Shown: positions 7,897-14,508, counted from the first letter of the stretch. The stretch: 17,172 bases of DNA from CANLWN01 sp039815505 (GCA_039815505.1 JBCBZE010000034.1:1-17172), one strand, 5' to 3'. Made by a program: numbers and translations. Notes: a model not told the origin generated them from the letters alone.

Positions 7897-9015
7897 TTAA
7901 TAGTTGAGTTCTTTTTTGCATTTTTTCCAAAAACCAAAGAATGAAGGGTAGTACCCCCTAACATTGAACATCCAGTCCCTGTTTTCCATAGTACCCTTAT
8001 AGTGCATGCTTAAAGGGTGTTCCTTATAATAAATATCCATTGATCCATATGCATTGACTAGCTCGTCAAACTCTCCTACATATACTTCCAGTGACTTAAT
8101 GTTCTTTGAAAGCTTAAGAATAAAGTCCAGGGTTTGGCTCGATACCGGATATTTCCGAAAATGTGAGGGCTCTAACAATAAAACCCTATTGGCCTGCATA
8201 CCTTTTTTCCACTCGGGATCCAAGTTGTAAAAATTATAAATCATTGTAGGCAAACCAACATCTATATTAATTATTTCCTTGCCGGGCAACGGCGTTGTTA
8301 AACTAGGCTTTGCTATGTCCTTCAAAACATCTGGCGCGGTGAGGTTTTCAAAGTCACTATAGGCAACATCCAAAAAGGTGTTCTTTTGATGGGTATTACA
8401 GTATTTATTTATGTTTTCCTGATTGGCATAATACTTTTTGTTGCTGTTACTACCGGCTACCCATTGCCAACTTAACGCGTTGCTGGCCCAATCCGCATCC
8501 AAGAGATGGTAATACATCCATTGGGCCGGAAATTGCCAATAACTACCGGCTACATTACATGTAATGGACGCCACGTACATTCTAAGATGATTATGCATAT
8601 AGCCGGTTCTATAAAATTCCGATATGGATTTATCTATAGCGGTAATTCCAGTGTCTGCCTGGAGGATGGCATTGGGCAACCCATGGTTACCAATGCCTCC
8701 TTGAGGCCTTTTTAAATCGGTATTGATCAGATCCCCTTTTTCGACCCATACCTGCTGCCAGTAATCGCGCCAAGCCAATTCTTGAATAAATTTTTCAACC
8801 AATGCCGGTGAATAACCCTTATCCAATACTTTGCTTAAAACAAACTTGGTAGAAATGATTCCTCTGGAAATGTATGGGGAAAGGTAAGTGACCGCACCGT
8901 TTATAAAATTACGGGATTTACCATATGTTATTGGGTCAATTTTAGCAATTCGTTCTACTATTTCATCAATGCCAGTGGGGAAAATTTTAGAATCATTATT
9001 AGACGTGGAAGACAT
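7897..9015 (-). CDS. Photolyase/cryptochrome FAD-binding-domain protein with C-terminal alpha/beta domain
   Basis: 372 aa. Residues ~30-205 are a photolyase FAD domain: YLSPYISRGIIS (45-56), FIQELAWRDYW (76-86), TGYMHNHLRMYVAS (137-150) and DADWASNALSWQW (173-185). Asn179 and Trp183 align with the FAD-proximal Asn and first electron-transfer Trp of E. coli photolyase. The usual N-terminal antenna domain is absent. Instead residues ~248-345 show an alternating strand/helix pattern (NRVLLLEPSHF, TLDFILKLSKNI, EVYVGEF, DELVNAYG, DIYYKEHP) like a Rossmann-type half, followed by a RGYYPSFFGFWKK tail. The domain order thus appears reversed. The ATG overlaps the DUF2805 stop by 1 nt (TAATG). Light-driven repair or photosensing is likely but unproven. 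Confidence 0.9.
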   Translation of the reverse strand: MSSTSNNDSKIFPTGIDEIVERIAKIDPITYGKSRNFINGAVTYLSPYISRGIISTKFVLSKVLDKGYSPALVEKFIQELAWRDYWQQVWVEKGDLINTDLKRPQGGIGNHGLPNAILQADTGITAIDKSISEFYRTGYMHNHLRMYVASITCNVAGSYWQFPAQWMYYHLLDADWASNALSWQWVAGSNSNKKYYANQENINKYCNTHQKNTFLDVAYSDFENLTAPDVLKDIAKPSLTTPLPGKEIINIDVGLPTMIYNFYNLDPEWKKGMQANRVLLLEPSHFRKYPVSSQTLDFILKLSKNIKSLEVYVGEFDELVNAYGSMDIYYKEHPLSMHYKGTMENRDWMFNVRGYYPSFFGFWKKCKKELNY

Positions 9016-9296
9016 TATCGTTTACTGATTTTGTTTCCCGATATCGCTTTTTGTCGAGAACATTTAAACCTACTGATCTCAGGGTTTCTTTTTTTTAAAT
9101 GTTTTTGGCTAACCCCACTATTTACGCGTTTACGCCAACGTTTAAAACTGCTTTTCTTGAGATTTGAACGCATCAGCTTTATGACCTCTTTTTCCGGAAG
9201 GTCAAATTGAAATTTGATCGCTTCAAAAGGGGTACGATCTTCCCATGCCATTTCTATTATGCGATCTAGTTCGCGATCTGTGAACTCAACTGTCAT
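9015..9296 (-). CDS. TIGR03643 / DUF2805 family small protein
   Basis: 93 aa, very basic C-terminal half. It starts TDRELDRIIEMAWEDRTPFEAIKFQF, followed by DLPEKEVIKLMRSNLKKSSFKRWRKRV, the hallmark of the TIGR03643/DUF2805 family. The helix-turn-helix-like N-terminal pattern (helix, short turn with DRTPFEAI, helix with EKEVIKLMR) and Arg/Lys-rich tail suggest nucleic-acid binding, but this is inference. Members often sit next to cryptochrome/photolyase genes, as here. The stop overlaps the next ATG by one base, and 19 nt separate it from the preceding small gene. The basic tail after residue ~60 looks less conserved than the core. Confidence 0.88.
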   Translation of the reverse strand: MTVEFTDRELDRIIEMAWEDRTPFEAIKFQFDLPEKEVIKLMRSNLKKSSFKRWRKRVNSGVSQKHLKKRNPEISRFKCSRQKAISGNKISKR

Positions 9297-9315
9297 AAGA
9301 AGGCGCCTAAAATGT

Positions 9316-9486
9316 TCAGGATTGTTTTAACTTATCTATTTGTTGAAGTATCTGATCCGCCTCATATACCTTATCATCGCTCAGTTTTCGATTGGTTTTG
9401 GATAGACGATGTGCTTCTTCCATCAACTTCTTATATTTTTTCTGGAGTACTTCTTCTTCAGATTTTTTTTTAAACAGACCGAACAT
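9316..9486 (-). CDS. Lacal_2735-type small coiled-coil protein
   Basis: 56 aa: MFGLFKKKSEEEVLQKKYKK, then a helical segment with TNRKLSDDKVYEAD and an ILQQIDKLK end. I recognise it as the Lacal_2735 family, a short protein widespread in Flavobacteriia. The FGLFKKKSE start followed by a charged, heptad-like helix suggests a soluble, probably dimerising coiled coil. The function is unknown. It is the first gene of the photolyase operon: a TATCTTTG element lies about 54 nt upstream of its ATG and the DUF2805 gene follows after 19 nt. The ATG at 9486 is the only sensible start. Confidence 0.88.
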   Translation of the reverse strand: MFGLFKKKSEEEVLQKKYKKLMEEAHRLSKTNRKLSDDKVYEADQILQQIDKLKQS

Positions 9487-9539
9487 ATGCTACAGATTAA
9501 TTTTTTAAATACGATTAGTGTACACCTTAAGTCACCTAA

Positions 9540-9547
9540 CAAAGATA
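9540..9547 (-). promoter_or_regulatory. Candidate housekeeping -7 element for the photolyase operon
   Basis: On the minus strand the sequence reads TATCTTTG, a perfect match to the Bacteroidota primary-sigma -7 consensus TAnnTTTG. It is preceded by A/T-rich DNA, but I do not find a clean TTTG -33 box at the usual 17-23 nt spacing. Transcription starting near 9533 would give a leader of about 45-50 nt before the Lacal_2735-type ATG. The leader holds a GTGTACAC palindrome (9518-9525) that could bind a regulator. This is a sequence-match prediction only. Confidence 0.4.
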
Positions 9548-9660
9548 CAAACTGTTTATCTATTTTTATTAAAAGTTAAACAAAATTATATCTATTTTAA
9601 TATTTACCTATTTATCACTTAGGTATTCATTGGAAGGTGTGGTGACATTATGCTTTTATT

Positions 9661-9695
9661 CCAATAGAAAATTTGTAGCGAAAACATGCTATTGG
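9661..9695. repeat. Inverted repeat at the end of the GIN operon
   Basis: CCAATAG (9661-9667) and CTATTGG (9689-9695) are perfect 7-bp inverted arms around a 21-nt loop, directly after the GIN gene stop. They could form a hairpin that ends the leftward transcript, but no T-tract follows, so it is not a typical intrinsic terminator. The rest of the 227-nt gap (9487-9713) holds the photolyase promoter region and nothing else I recognise. Confidence 0.35.
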
Positions 9696-9713
9696 ATACA
9701 GCGCTGGGTTCTA

Positions 9714-10427
9714 TCATCGCCTGGTAATCTGGGAAGCTCCGGAAAGGCTTTCCTTTACGATAACGGCACTCCCATCATAAGTTAGGGTACTCGCCCCCGA
9801 AGCACGTACATCTATAGTTTCCGATACGGAAAGAAAGGCATCGCTGGCTCCTGAAAGTTCTATTTTCAGCCGCTGCACCAAGGCATCAAAATCCCTTACC
9901 CTACTGCTACCGGAAAGTGAGGCATCCAAAATAGCGATGGTTCCGAAAACATCCAGGTCAGAGGCTCCATCGGCATCTAATTTTAAGCTACCTATTTCTA
10001 CTTCTCCAGTAAAATTAGTGGCGCCCGAAAGGTCAATTTGTACCTGCTGGGCCACCAAAGGATTCTCTAACCTAATCCGGGAAGCTCCAGATGCCCTAAA
10101 GTTCCTTAAATCCCTGGTTGTAATAAAGACATTCATTGTAACATCTCCCCTAAGGTTGGTATTTTTTGCTAACTTTAAAATCAAAGTACCGTCTTCCTGG
10201 GCTATGCTGATTTTATCCTGAATGTTTTCATTGGCCTCGACCCGGATGCTTTCCTCAGTTTCCGAATAGGTTACGGAAACGTTGAACGCATTGGACACTC
10301 TTAAACTAGAATAACCGGTAAACCTCAATTCTCTACTGGTAATAGTATCGGAAACTCTAATGGTTTCATTATCGCAAGCAACCAGCAAACCAAGCATTAA
10401 AAAGAGGTATATATATTTTACTTTCAT
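9714..10427 (-). CDS. GIN-domain (DUF2807) lipoprotein
   Basis: 237 aa. A lipoprotein signal peptide ends in the lipobox LVAC (Cys18), so it should be anchored in the envelope. The mature part is a head-GIN-domain protein (PF10988): F.GYSSLRVSNAFNVSVTYSE at the start, then recurrent S/D-G-A-S/T steps (SGAS, SGAT, DGAS, SGSS, SGAS, SGAS, SGAS) spaced by about 20 residues. This pattern implies a right-handed beta-helix with one SGAS-type turn per coil. The family has no agreed function; adhesion or envelope maintenance is often proposed. It is the last gene of the transcription unit that starts at the sigma-type promoter at 11365, 11 nt after the small upstream ORF. Regulation by the local ECF sigma factor is inferred from that promoter. 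Confidence 0.88.
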   Translation of the reverse strand: MKVKYIYLFLMLGLLVACDNETIRVSDTITSRELRFTGYSSLRVSNAFNVSVTYSETEESIRVEANENIQDKISIAQEDGTLILKLAKNTNLRGDVTMNVFITTRDLRNFRASGASRIRLENPLVAQQVQIDLSGATNFTGEVEIGSLKLDADGASDLDVFGTIAILDASLSGSSRVRDFDALVQRLKIELSGASDAFLSVSETIDVRASGASTLTYDGSAVIVKESLSGASQITRR

Positions 10428-10438
10428 TTTATATCAAT

Positions 10439-10642
10439 TTATAATCTATCCAATAAAGTACTGTTTACCTGTCTTGCAGGTTTCCAGTGAAAATTTACGG
10501 GAAACCACTCTTCATTTTTTAAGAGGTCAACACCAGCAGATTCGGAGTTTTTTTTAAGGTAGACCTGATTATCTTTTGAGAATACGAATCTTGTTGGTAT
10601 TCCTTTCGTAGGCGCACTATCTTTTTGTTTATTCTCCATCAT
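10439..10642 (-). CDS. Small protein of unknown function in the GIN operon
   Basis: 67 aa from the ATG at 10642 (a second ATG follows at once; an upstream TTG at 10645 is less likely). I do not recognise a family. The N-terminus is polar and charged (MMENKQKDSAPTKG), followed by TRFVFSKDNQVYLKKN and a Trp-containing end (EEWFPVNFHWKPARQV). There is no signal peptide or membrane segment, so it is probably cytosolic. It overlaps the end of the outer-membrane gene by 14 nt and stops 11 nt before the GIN gene, filling an otherwise empty slot in the operon. That position supports a real coupled gene. The lack of a recognised homologue keeps confidence moderate. Confidence 0.6.
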   Translation of the reverse strand: MMENKQKDSAPTKGIPTRFVFSKDNQVYLKKNSESAGVDLLKNEEWFPVNFHWKPARQVNSTLLDRL

Positions 10643-11306
10643 CAATTTTCTTTTTATATCTGTTCCTTCCTAAATTAAAAACCCCTACTTTAATTCCGAT
10701 TCCTGCTGAAAATCCGTTAATCCTATCCAAAGGGCTGGGATCCGGACTTAAATCGATTTTACTGGAAAATCGATATCGAATGCCCACTTCCAATTGTAGA
10801 TATCTAGAAACATTATATAGCATATTTATACCCGGCTCTATTACGAAAAAAGCATCTGAGGTATCCACATCATTATCATCGAAATCATCGTCAAATACGC
10901 GGTCTCCGTCCACATAAGCTATACCACCCGCTCCAATGAGAAGGGGTATAGAGAGGTTTACCCTGGACTTACTAAAAAAAATAGGCTCCAGATGTAGACC
11001 CCCATAGCCGCCTATGACATCCTCATTGTTGGAAAAATTTAAATTAGGTAAATCCTGTTGGGAATAAAAGACAACGCCGGACCACCCTACTTCAAATTGT
11101 TGATTGGCAACATAAGCAACTTTCAGGCCTGCCAAATAGGTATCCTTACCATCTATTTCCCCATAATGCGCGGTAATGCCCAAGTAAACGCCATGAACAA
11201 TATTTCTGCGATCATTAAATTCCACATAATCCTCGGAATCCTGTGCGCTAAGCAGGGAAATGGAAGCGAAAAAAGTTGTTAGGAAACAACGTATTTTAAG
11301 TTTCAT
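10629..11306 (-). CDS. Predicted outer-membrane beta-barrel protein
   Basis: 225 aa. A Sec signal peptide (MKLKIRCFLTTFFASISLLSAQ, cleavage likely near residue 21) is followed by alternating amphipathic strands rich in Gly and aromatics (YLGITAHYGE, YLAGLKVAYV, FEVGWSGVVFY, LEVGIRYRFSSKID, GFSAGIGIKVGVFNLG). This suits a small 8-10-strand barrel of the outer-membrane-beta-barrel/porin-like type seen in Bacteroidota. Residues 133-151 form an Asp-rich loop (DGDRVFDDDFDDNDVDTSD), which may be extracellular and bind cations; that is inference. It is the first gene of its unit, 33 nt downstream of a sequence shared with two other promoters here, and overlaps the next ORF by 14 nt. No specific function can be assigned. 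Confidence 0.8.
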   Translation of the reverse strand: MKLKIRCFLTTFFASISLLSAQDSEDYVEFNDRRNIVHGVYLGITAHYGEIDGKDTYLAGLKVAYVANQQFEVGWSGVVFYSQQDLPNLNFSNNEDVIGGYGGLHLEPIFFSKSRVNLSIPLLIGAGGIAYVDGDRVFDDDFDDNDVDTSDAFFVIEPGINMLYNVSRYLQLEVGIRYRFSSKIDLSPDPSPLDRINGFSAGIGIKVGVFNLGRNRYKKKIDDGE

Positions 11307-11338
11307 ACTTTATTATTTTTTTGACAGGTATTTTAATA

Positions 11339-11365
11339 GACATTCCAGATTAAAAAAGGTTGCAT
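11339..11365 (-). promoter_or_regulatory. ECF-sigma-type promoter, copy A (outer-membrane protein/GIN unit)
   Basis: On the minus strand: ATGCAACCTTTT, 11 nt, then TGTCTAT. The -35-like ATGCAACC and -10-like TGTC are 15 nt apart, exactly as in copies at 13633 and 16961. The AACC -35 core and xGTC -10 are typical of ECF sigma promoters. The ATG of the downstream gene lies 32 nt after the TGTC. Assignment to the sigma factor encoded at 13553 is inferred from its own promoter having the same sequence. Confidence 0.8.
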
Positions 11366-11396
11366 ACCAGATTACATTTTTTTTAAAAGGCATATA

Positions 11397-12494
11397 TTAT
11401 ATTTCCTTAAGTTGAATAGCGCCCTTTTTTCCCGTAATGGAAATTTCACCGCTAGGGTTTTTGCCATAAGAAGCTTTTATTTCCCGAATTCTCTTGCCTT
11501 TATCCAGCATCTTTGTATCCACATTTTTAAAAGATTTGGGGATTCTTAACAGTCCTTGTTCCAACGTAGCATTGAATTTAAACTCAAAGTTTGAAATATT
11601 GAGATTTATTTCCGAGGACTCCTGTCTAAGATCTACGACAACGTCAGGATTATAAATTTTAGCGACTTTTAAATCCGTCACTTTTAAAGTAAGATCTGCC
11701 GATTCTTCAATGGTATTCAAATACATACGTGTAAATCGCAGGTCTCCATTAATCTTTCGTACTTTTTGTATGGTAATATCATCCTTACTGGAAAACAGCT
11801 CCAACAAGGAAACTTTCTCTATTTTGATAGTCCCCCCACTGCTATTAAGCCTCAAGTCCCTAGAGGAGTCCATATCCAAACTTGCATTTTTTAAGCGGAT
11901 ATTTCCGTAGTTAATGGATTTTGCCCTAAGCTTTCCGTATTTCACGGAGATGTCAGCATTGTTAAGATTTTCATTGATCCAGATATCCCCATGTTGAACA
12001 TCTCCGTTCAATTTACCGGTCCAGTCCTCAATAATGACATCCCCGAACTTGTTGGTTATATCCATCTCGGCACCAAAGGGCAAGTGTATGGTGTAATCAA
12101 TACGAACATTACCTTTATCAAAATCGAATGGATTCGCCTTATTAAAATAACGCGAAAAAATATTGGTGCTTTTCTCCTGAATTTCCGAAGTTATACCCAC
12201 AAAATCCCCTGCATCCTTAATTTGGGGATTTATGCGGTCCAGCATTTTTTTTGCGTTCTCCTTTTTTTTATGGGTCACCGAAATTTGAATCGTAACGGCC
12301 AGTGAATTCTTTTCCCAACCTGTTACCGTGATATCACCATATTTATTGTCTACATATAATTCTCCACCATTGGTCATCGTATAGGTACGCTCAACTTTTT
12401 TCGATACTTTTTCTTGCCCCAACAACGCATAGCCCCAAAAAACGACCATAAGCATAGGCACCCATTTTTTACAATATATATACATCCGTATCAT
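11397..12494 (-). CDS. DUF4097-like beta-repeat envelope protein
   Basis: 365 aa from the ATG at 12494; ATGs at 12512 and 12485 are alternatives. All overlap the upstream gene, and the chosen start gives a good signal peptide (MIRMYIYCKKW plus a hydrophobic core ending YALLGQ). The mature protein contains repeated steps of the form (N/V)-(K/Q)-(Y/F/H)-G-(D/K/N)-(I/V/L): NKYGDITVTGW, NKFGDVIIEDW, VQHGDIWINEN, VKYGKLRAKS, INYGNIRLKN. These predict a beta-helix/adhesin-like fold as in DUF4097 and GIN proteins. No lipobox, so it should be periplasmic or surface-linked. It follows the putative anti-sigma gene in the same unit, suggesting a target or sensor role in the sigma circuit; this is inferred only from position. 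Confidence 0.78.
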   Translation of the reverse strand: MIRMYIYCKKWVPMLMVVFWGYALLGQEKVSKKVERTYTMTNGGELYVDNKYGDITVTGWEKNSLAVTIQISVTHKKKENAKKMLDRINPQIKDAGDFVGITSEIQEKSTNIFSRYFNKANPFDFDKGNVRIDYTIHLPFGAEMDITNKFGDVIIEDWTGKLNGDVQHGDIWINENLNNADISVKYGKLRAKSINYGNIRLKNASLDMDSSRDLRLNSSGGTIKIEKVSLLELFSSKDDITIQKVRKINGDLRFTRMYLNTIEESADLTLKVTDLKVAKIYNPDVVVDLRQESSEINLNISNFEFKFNATLEQGLLRIPKSFKNVDTKMLDKGKRIREIKASYGKNPSGEISITGKKGAIQLKEI

Positions 12495-13014
12495 TTGATT
12501 TTTTTGACTCATTAATTTGTCTTAATAGATTTTCTATCAATTCTATACGCTTCTTGTAATTGCTCACAATGGCCTCTAAGACCCGTTCGTTATCCAAGTT
12601 CTTTTGCATTTCTAACCGCAAAGTTTTGTATTCATCATCCAAATCATCCATGAAACCTAGAAACTCTTCCTTCTCTTCCTTGGACAATTTAGGATGGTTC
12701 CGAACCAATTGCACCTGATGTGAGACCAAGCTTTGGTAATACGTATCGATATCATATAATTCCTTATCCACCAAGGTATCCCCCTCACTAAAATAGTTTA
12801 CTTGACCCGCCAATAAACCGATTAGGGCGAACAGGCCCAATGCTATAAAAATACCGGCGGCCACCCTGAATTTAATGGACCTCCATAAAGGAACCACCTT
12901 TGGTTTTGCTGTATCCAATCTAGACTCGATATTTGCCCACATCTTGGACCTATCCGCAAGATGCTCGTCAAAAAGTGATCTGTTCTCCTTTATGTGTTTT
13001 TCAAATTCGTCCAT
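12469..13014 (-). CDS. Putative membrane anti-sigma factor
   Basis: 181 aa, single-pass membrane protein: a charged N-terminal cytosolic part of about 47 residues (MDEFEKHIKENRSLFDEHLA...), one hydrophobic helix at about 50-70 (RVAAGIFIALGLFALIGLLA), and a ~110-residue outer part dominated by charged helices that looks like a coiled coil (KLSKEEKEEFLGFMDDLDDE, NYKKRIELIENLLRQINESK). It has no recognisable zinc-binding ZAS motif. Its ATG overlaps the sigma stop (TAATG), the normal position of a cognate anti-sigma factor. By analogy it would bind the sigma factor inside the cell and release it after a periplasmic signal. The role is inferred from topology and gene order; a family name is not clear to me. 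Confidence 0.75.
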   Translation of the reverse strand: MDEFEKHIKENRSLFDEHLADRSKMWANIESRLDTAKPKVVPLWRSIKFRVAAGIFIALGLFALIGLLAGQVNYFSEGDTLVDKELYDIDTYYQSLVSHQVQLVRNHPKLSKEEKEEFLGFMDDLDDEYKTLRLEMQKNLDNERVLEAIVSNYKKRIELIENLLRQINESKKSNDTDVYIL

Positions 13015-13553
13015 TACAAGGTGTTTACAATTTCTATCAATTTCTTTTTGGCCCTGTGGTATTGCGATTTAGAAGTGGATATGGAAATATTCAACACTTC
13101 GGCAATTTCCCCATGATCATATCCCTCGATCAGATAAAGATTTATAATTTGTTGGTAGCCCAAAGGCAACAGGGAAATTCCTTTTTTGACCTTTTTGATG
13201 TCCATGCGCTTTGGCTTCTCCTCCTTCTCTTCCTCAATATAATGGGCATGCTTTTCCAGAGGGGTTACCGGCACTTTCTTCAATTTTGCATAATTGATGC
13301 TTTTATTGATAACGATCCTTTTTAGCCATGATCCAAAAGTGCTTTCAAAACGAAAAGAATCCAATCTTCTAAAGGCATCCACAAAACTATCCTGCACCAC
13401 ATCCTCCGCATCCTCCTTTATTCCCAACATTCGCATACTTACATTATACATGGCATCCACATAGAGCTCATACAATTGGTATTGTGAGTTTCTATCACCG
13501 GACCTGCTCCTTTCGACCAAGTCCTTATGGGTATAAATTATATTGGATTCCAA
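13014..13553 (-). CDS. ECF RNA polymerase sigma factor (sigma-70 family)
   Basis: 179 aa. Region 2: QLYELYVDAMYNVSMRMLG and DAEDVVQDSFVDAFRRLDSF (48-67), the core-binding and -10 recognition helices, then STFGSWLKRIVINKSIN. Region 4: LPLGYQQIINLYLIEGYDHG followed by the HTH EIAEVLNISISTSKSQYHRAKKKL (149-172), which reads the -35 element. There is no region 3 or extra domain, so it is a minimal ECF factor. The start codon is TTG at 13553, directly preceded by an in-frame TAG; no in-frame ATG exists before residue 35, so TTG is effectively forced and may keep expression low. It lies 54 nt downstream of a copy of the shared bipartite promoter and is thus probably autoregulated. Confidence 0.95.
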   Translation of the reverse strand: MESNIIYTHKDLVERSRSGDRNSQYQLYELYVDAMYNVSMRMLGIKEDAEDVVQDSFVDAFRRLDSFRFESTFGSWLKRIVINKSINYAKLKKVPVTPLEKHAHYIEEEKEEKPKRMDIKKVKKGISLLPLGYQQIINLYLIEGYDHGEIAEVLNISISTSKSQYHRAKKKLIEIVNTL

Positions 13554-13606
13554 CTAGATTCAGCTAACTATTACGTTCGGCAAAAGTACTTCTCTTTACT
13601 ATTATG

Positions 13607-13633
13607 GACAGTTGAAAATGTAAAAGGTTGCAT
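13607..13633 (-). promoter_or_regulatory. ECF-sigma-type promoter, copy B (sigma factor operon, autoregulation)
   Basis: Minus strand ATGCAACCTTTT, 11 nt, TGTCCAT, with the same spacing as copies A and C. It sits upstream of the sigma gene itself (TTG at 13553), the classic layout for positive autoregulation by an ECF factor. Expected transcription start is near 13600, giving a leader of roughly 47 nt. Confidence 0.82.
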
Positions 13634-13645
13634 GCATTAAAATAA

Positions 13646-13662
13646 AATAGCCCTTTCCTATT
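13646..13662 (-). terminator. Weak candidate terminator after DUF4249 gene
   Basis: On the minus strand AATAG and CTATT pair around a 7-nt loop (GAAAGGG) and are followed by TTATTTTAAT. The stem is only 5 bp and A/T-rich and begins inside the DUF4249 stop region, so termination would be inefficient. It lies just before promoter B, where some separation of the two units would be expected. Confidence 0.3.
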
Positions 13663-14503
13663 GAAATGTAAAACTAGTCCGTACGACCTCCGTCAGCCTA
13701 AAATAACCATGTGCATAATTATCGGGGTTGTCCAGATTGATGCAATTTCCCCTAAGGGGTACGGGCGTAGTGCTAAAAGGACCTCCATCGCCCTCTGCTT
13801 GTTCTATAAGTATGCTTACATAATTGAAATAGGCCCGGGAAATTCCCAACAGTTCTATATCTACAATATCCCCGGGGGCAAATTCTTCGGTATTGGTGGT
13901 CTCATCTTCCTCTTTTTCATAAAACCAACTGATCTCATTACCATTCACGAATTCATCATCCAGTTCTTCCAACTCGGGAAGTAGGTCTCCCCGCTCCTGA
14001 AATCTAAACAGATAAAAATTATCTTCATCTTCGGGATCCGTGAATATTACATTGACTTCCAGCGCTTCATCATCAAAACCATCCTCCGTGGACTGGGTAA
14101 GTTCTGTAATATCGGTTACTGGCATTAAGGTCTCGTTGGCCGTATATCTCTCGCCATTATAGCGCACCGACAACGTATAGGATTGGTTTAGCACGGGTAC
14201 AAAATCCTCAGTGGTATACTCCCCATTGTTTTGATCTGTAAAAACAAACTCCGCCCCACTGTTATCATTGGTCACGGTAACAGAGGCCCCCAAAACGGCA
14301 GTATTCGAAGCGGTGTCAAAAAAGGAGGTGGACGTGCTTAATTTTACAGTTTGTTGGTTCCCGGTTGTTCCTTTCTCCCAGTCCAATGAGGCCTCGATGG
14401 TAAGCCTTTCTTGTGCGGTCTGGACTTCAACCTCAATTACATCCTCACAAGATGCAAAGACTACGGTGATACAAAGTATGATACTTCTTAAATATGTTTT
14501 CAT
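13658..14503 (-). CDS. DUF4249 domain lipoprotein, partner of the TonB-dependent receptor
   Basis: 281 aa from the ATG at 14503, five bases after the receptor stop; a GTG at 14509 is in frame but would overlap. The signal peptide ends in lipobox FASC (Cys19), followed by acidic EDVIEVEV. Acidic residues right after the lipidated Cys fit lipoproteins exported to the cell surface in Bacteroidota. The mature part has the DUF4249 pattern: an N-terminal Ig-like region (LTIEASLDWE, ASVTVTNDNSGAEFVFTD, YTLSVRYNGERYTANETLMP), a very acidic middle, FNYVSILIEQAEGDGGPFSTTP, and NPDNYAHGYFRLTEV near the end. DUF4249 proteins are almost always encoded beside a TonB-dependent receptor and are assumed to act with it in uptake at the surface; the ligand is unknown. 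Confidence 0.92.
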   Translation of the reverse strand: MKTYLRSIILCITVVFASCEDVIEVEVQTAQERLTIEASLDWEKGTTGNQQTVKLSTSTSFFDTASNTAVLGASVTVTNDNSGAEFVFTDQNNGEYTTEDFVPVLNQSYTLSVRYNGERYTANETLMPVTDITELTQSTEDGFDDEALEVNVIFTDPEDEDNFYLFRFQERGDLLPELEELDDEFVNGNEISWFYEKEEDETTNTEEFAPGDIVDIELLGISRAYFNYVSILIEQAEGDGGPFSTTPVPLRGNCINLDNPDNYAHGYFRLTEVVRTSFTFQ

Positions 14504-14508
14504 TTTCA

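Noticed and set aside
10377..10388. GCAACC inside the GIN gene signal-peptide region as a fourth sigma site
   Set aside because: It lacks the ATG...TTTT flanks and the TGTC at the right distance, lies on the opposite strand and is inside a coding sequence.
12933..13325. A + strand open frame of 130 codons antisense to the sigma/anti-sigma junction
   Set aside because: It is fully covered by two clear genes on the other strand, and its product looks like a random antisense translation.
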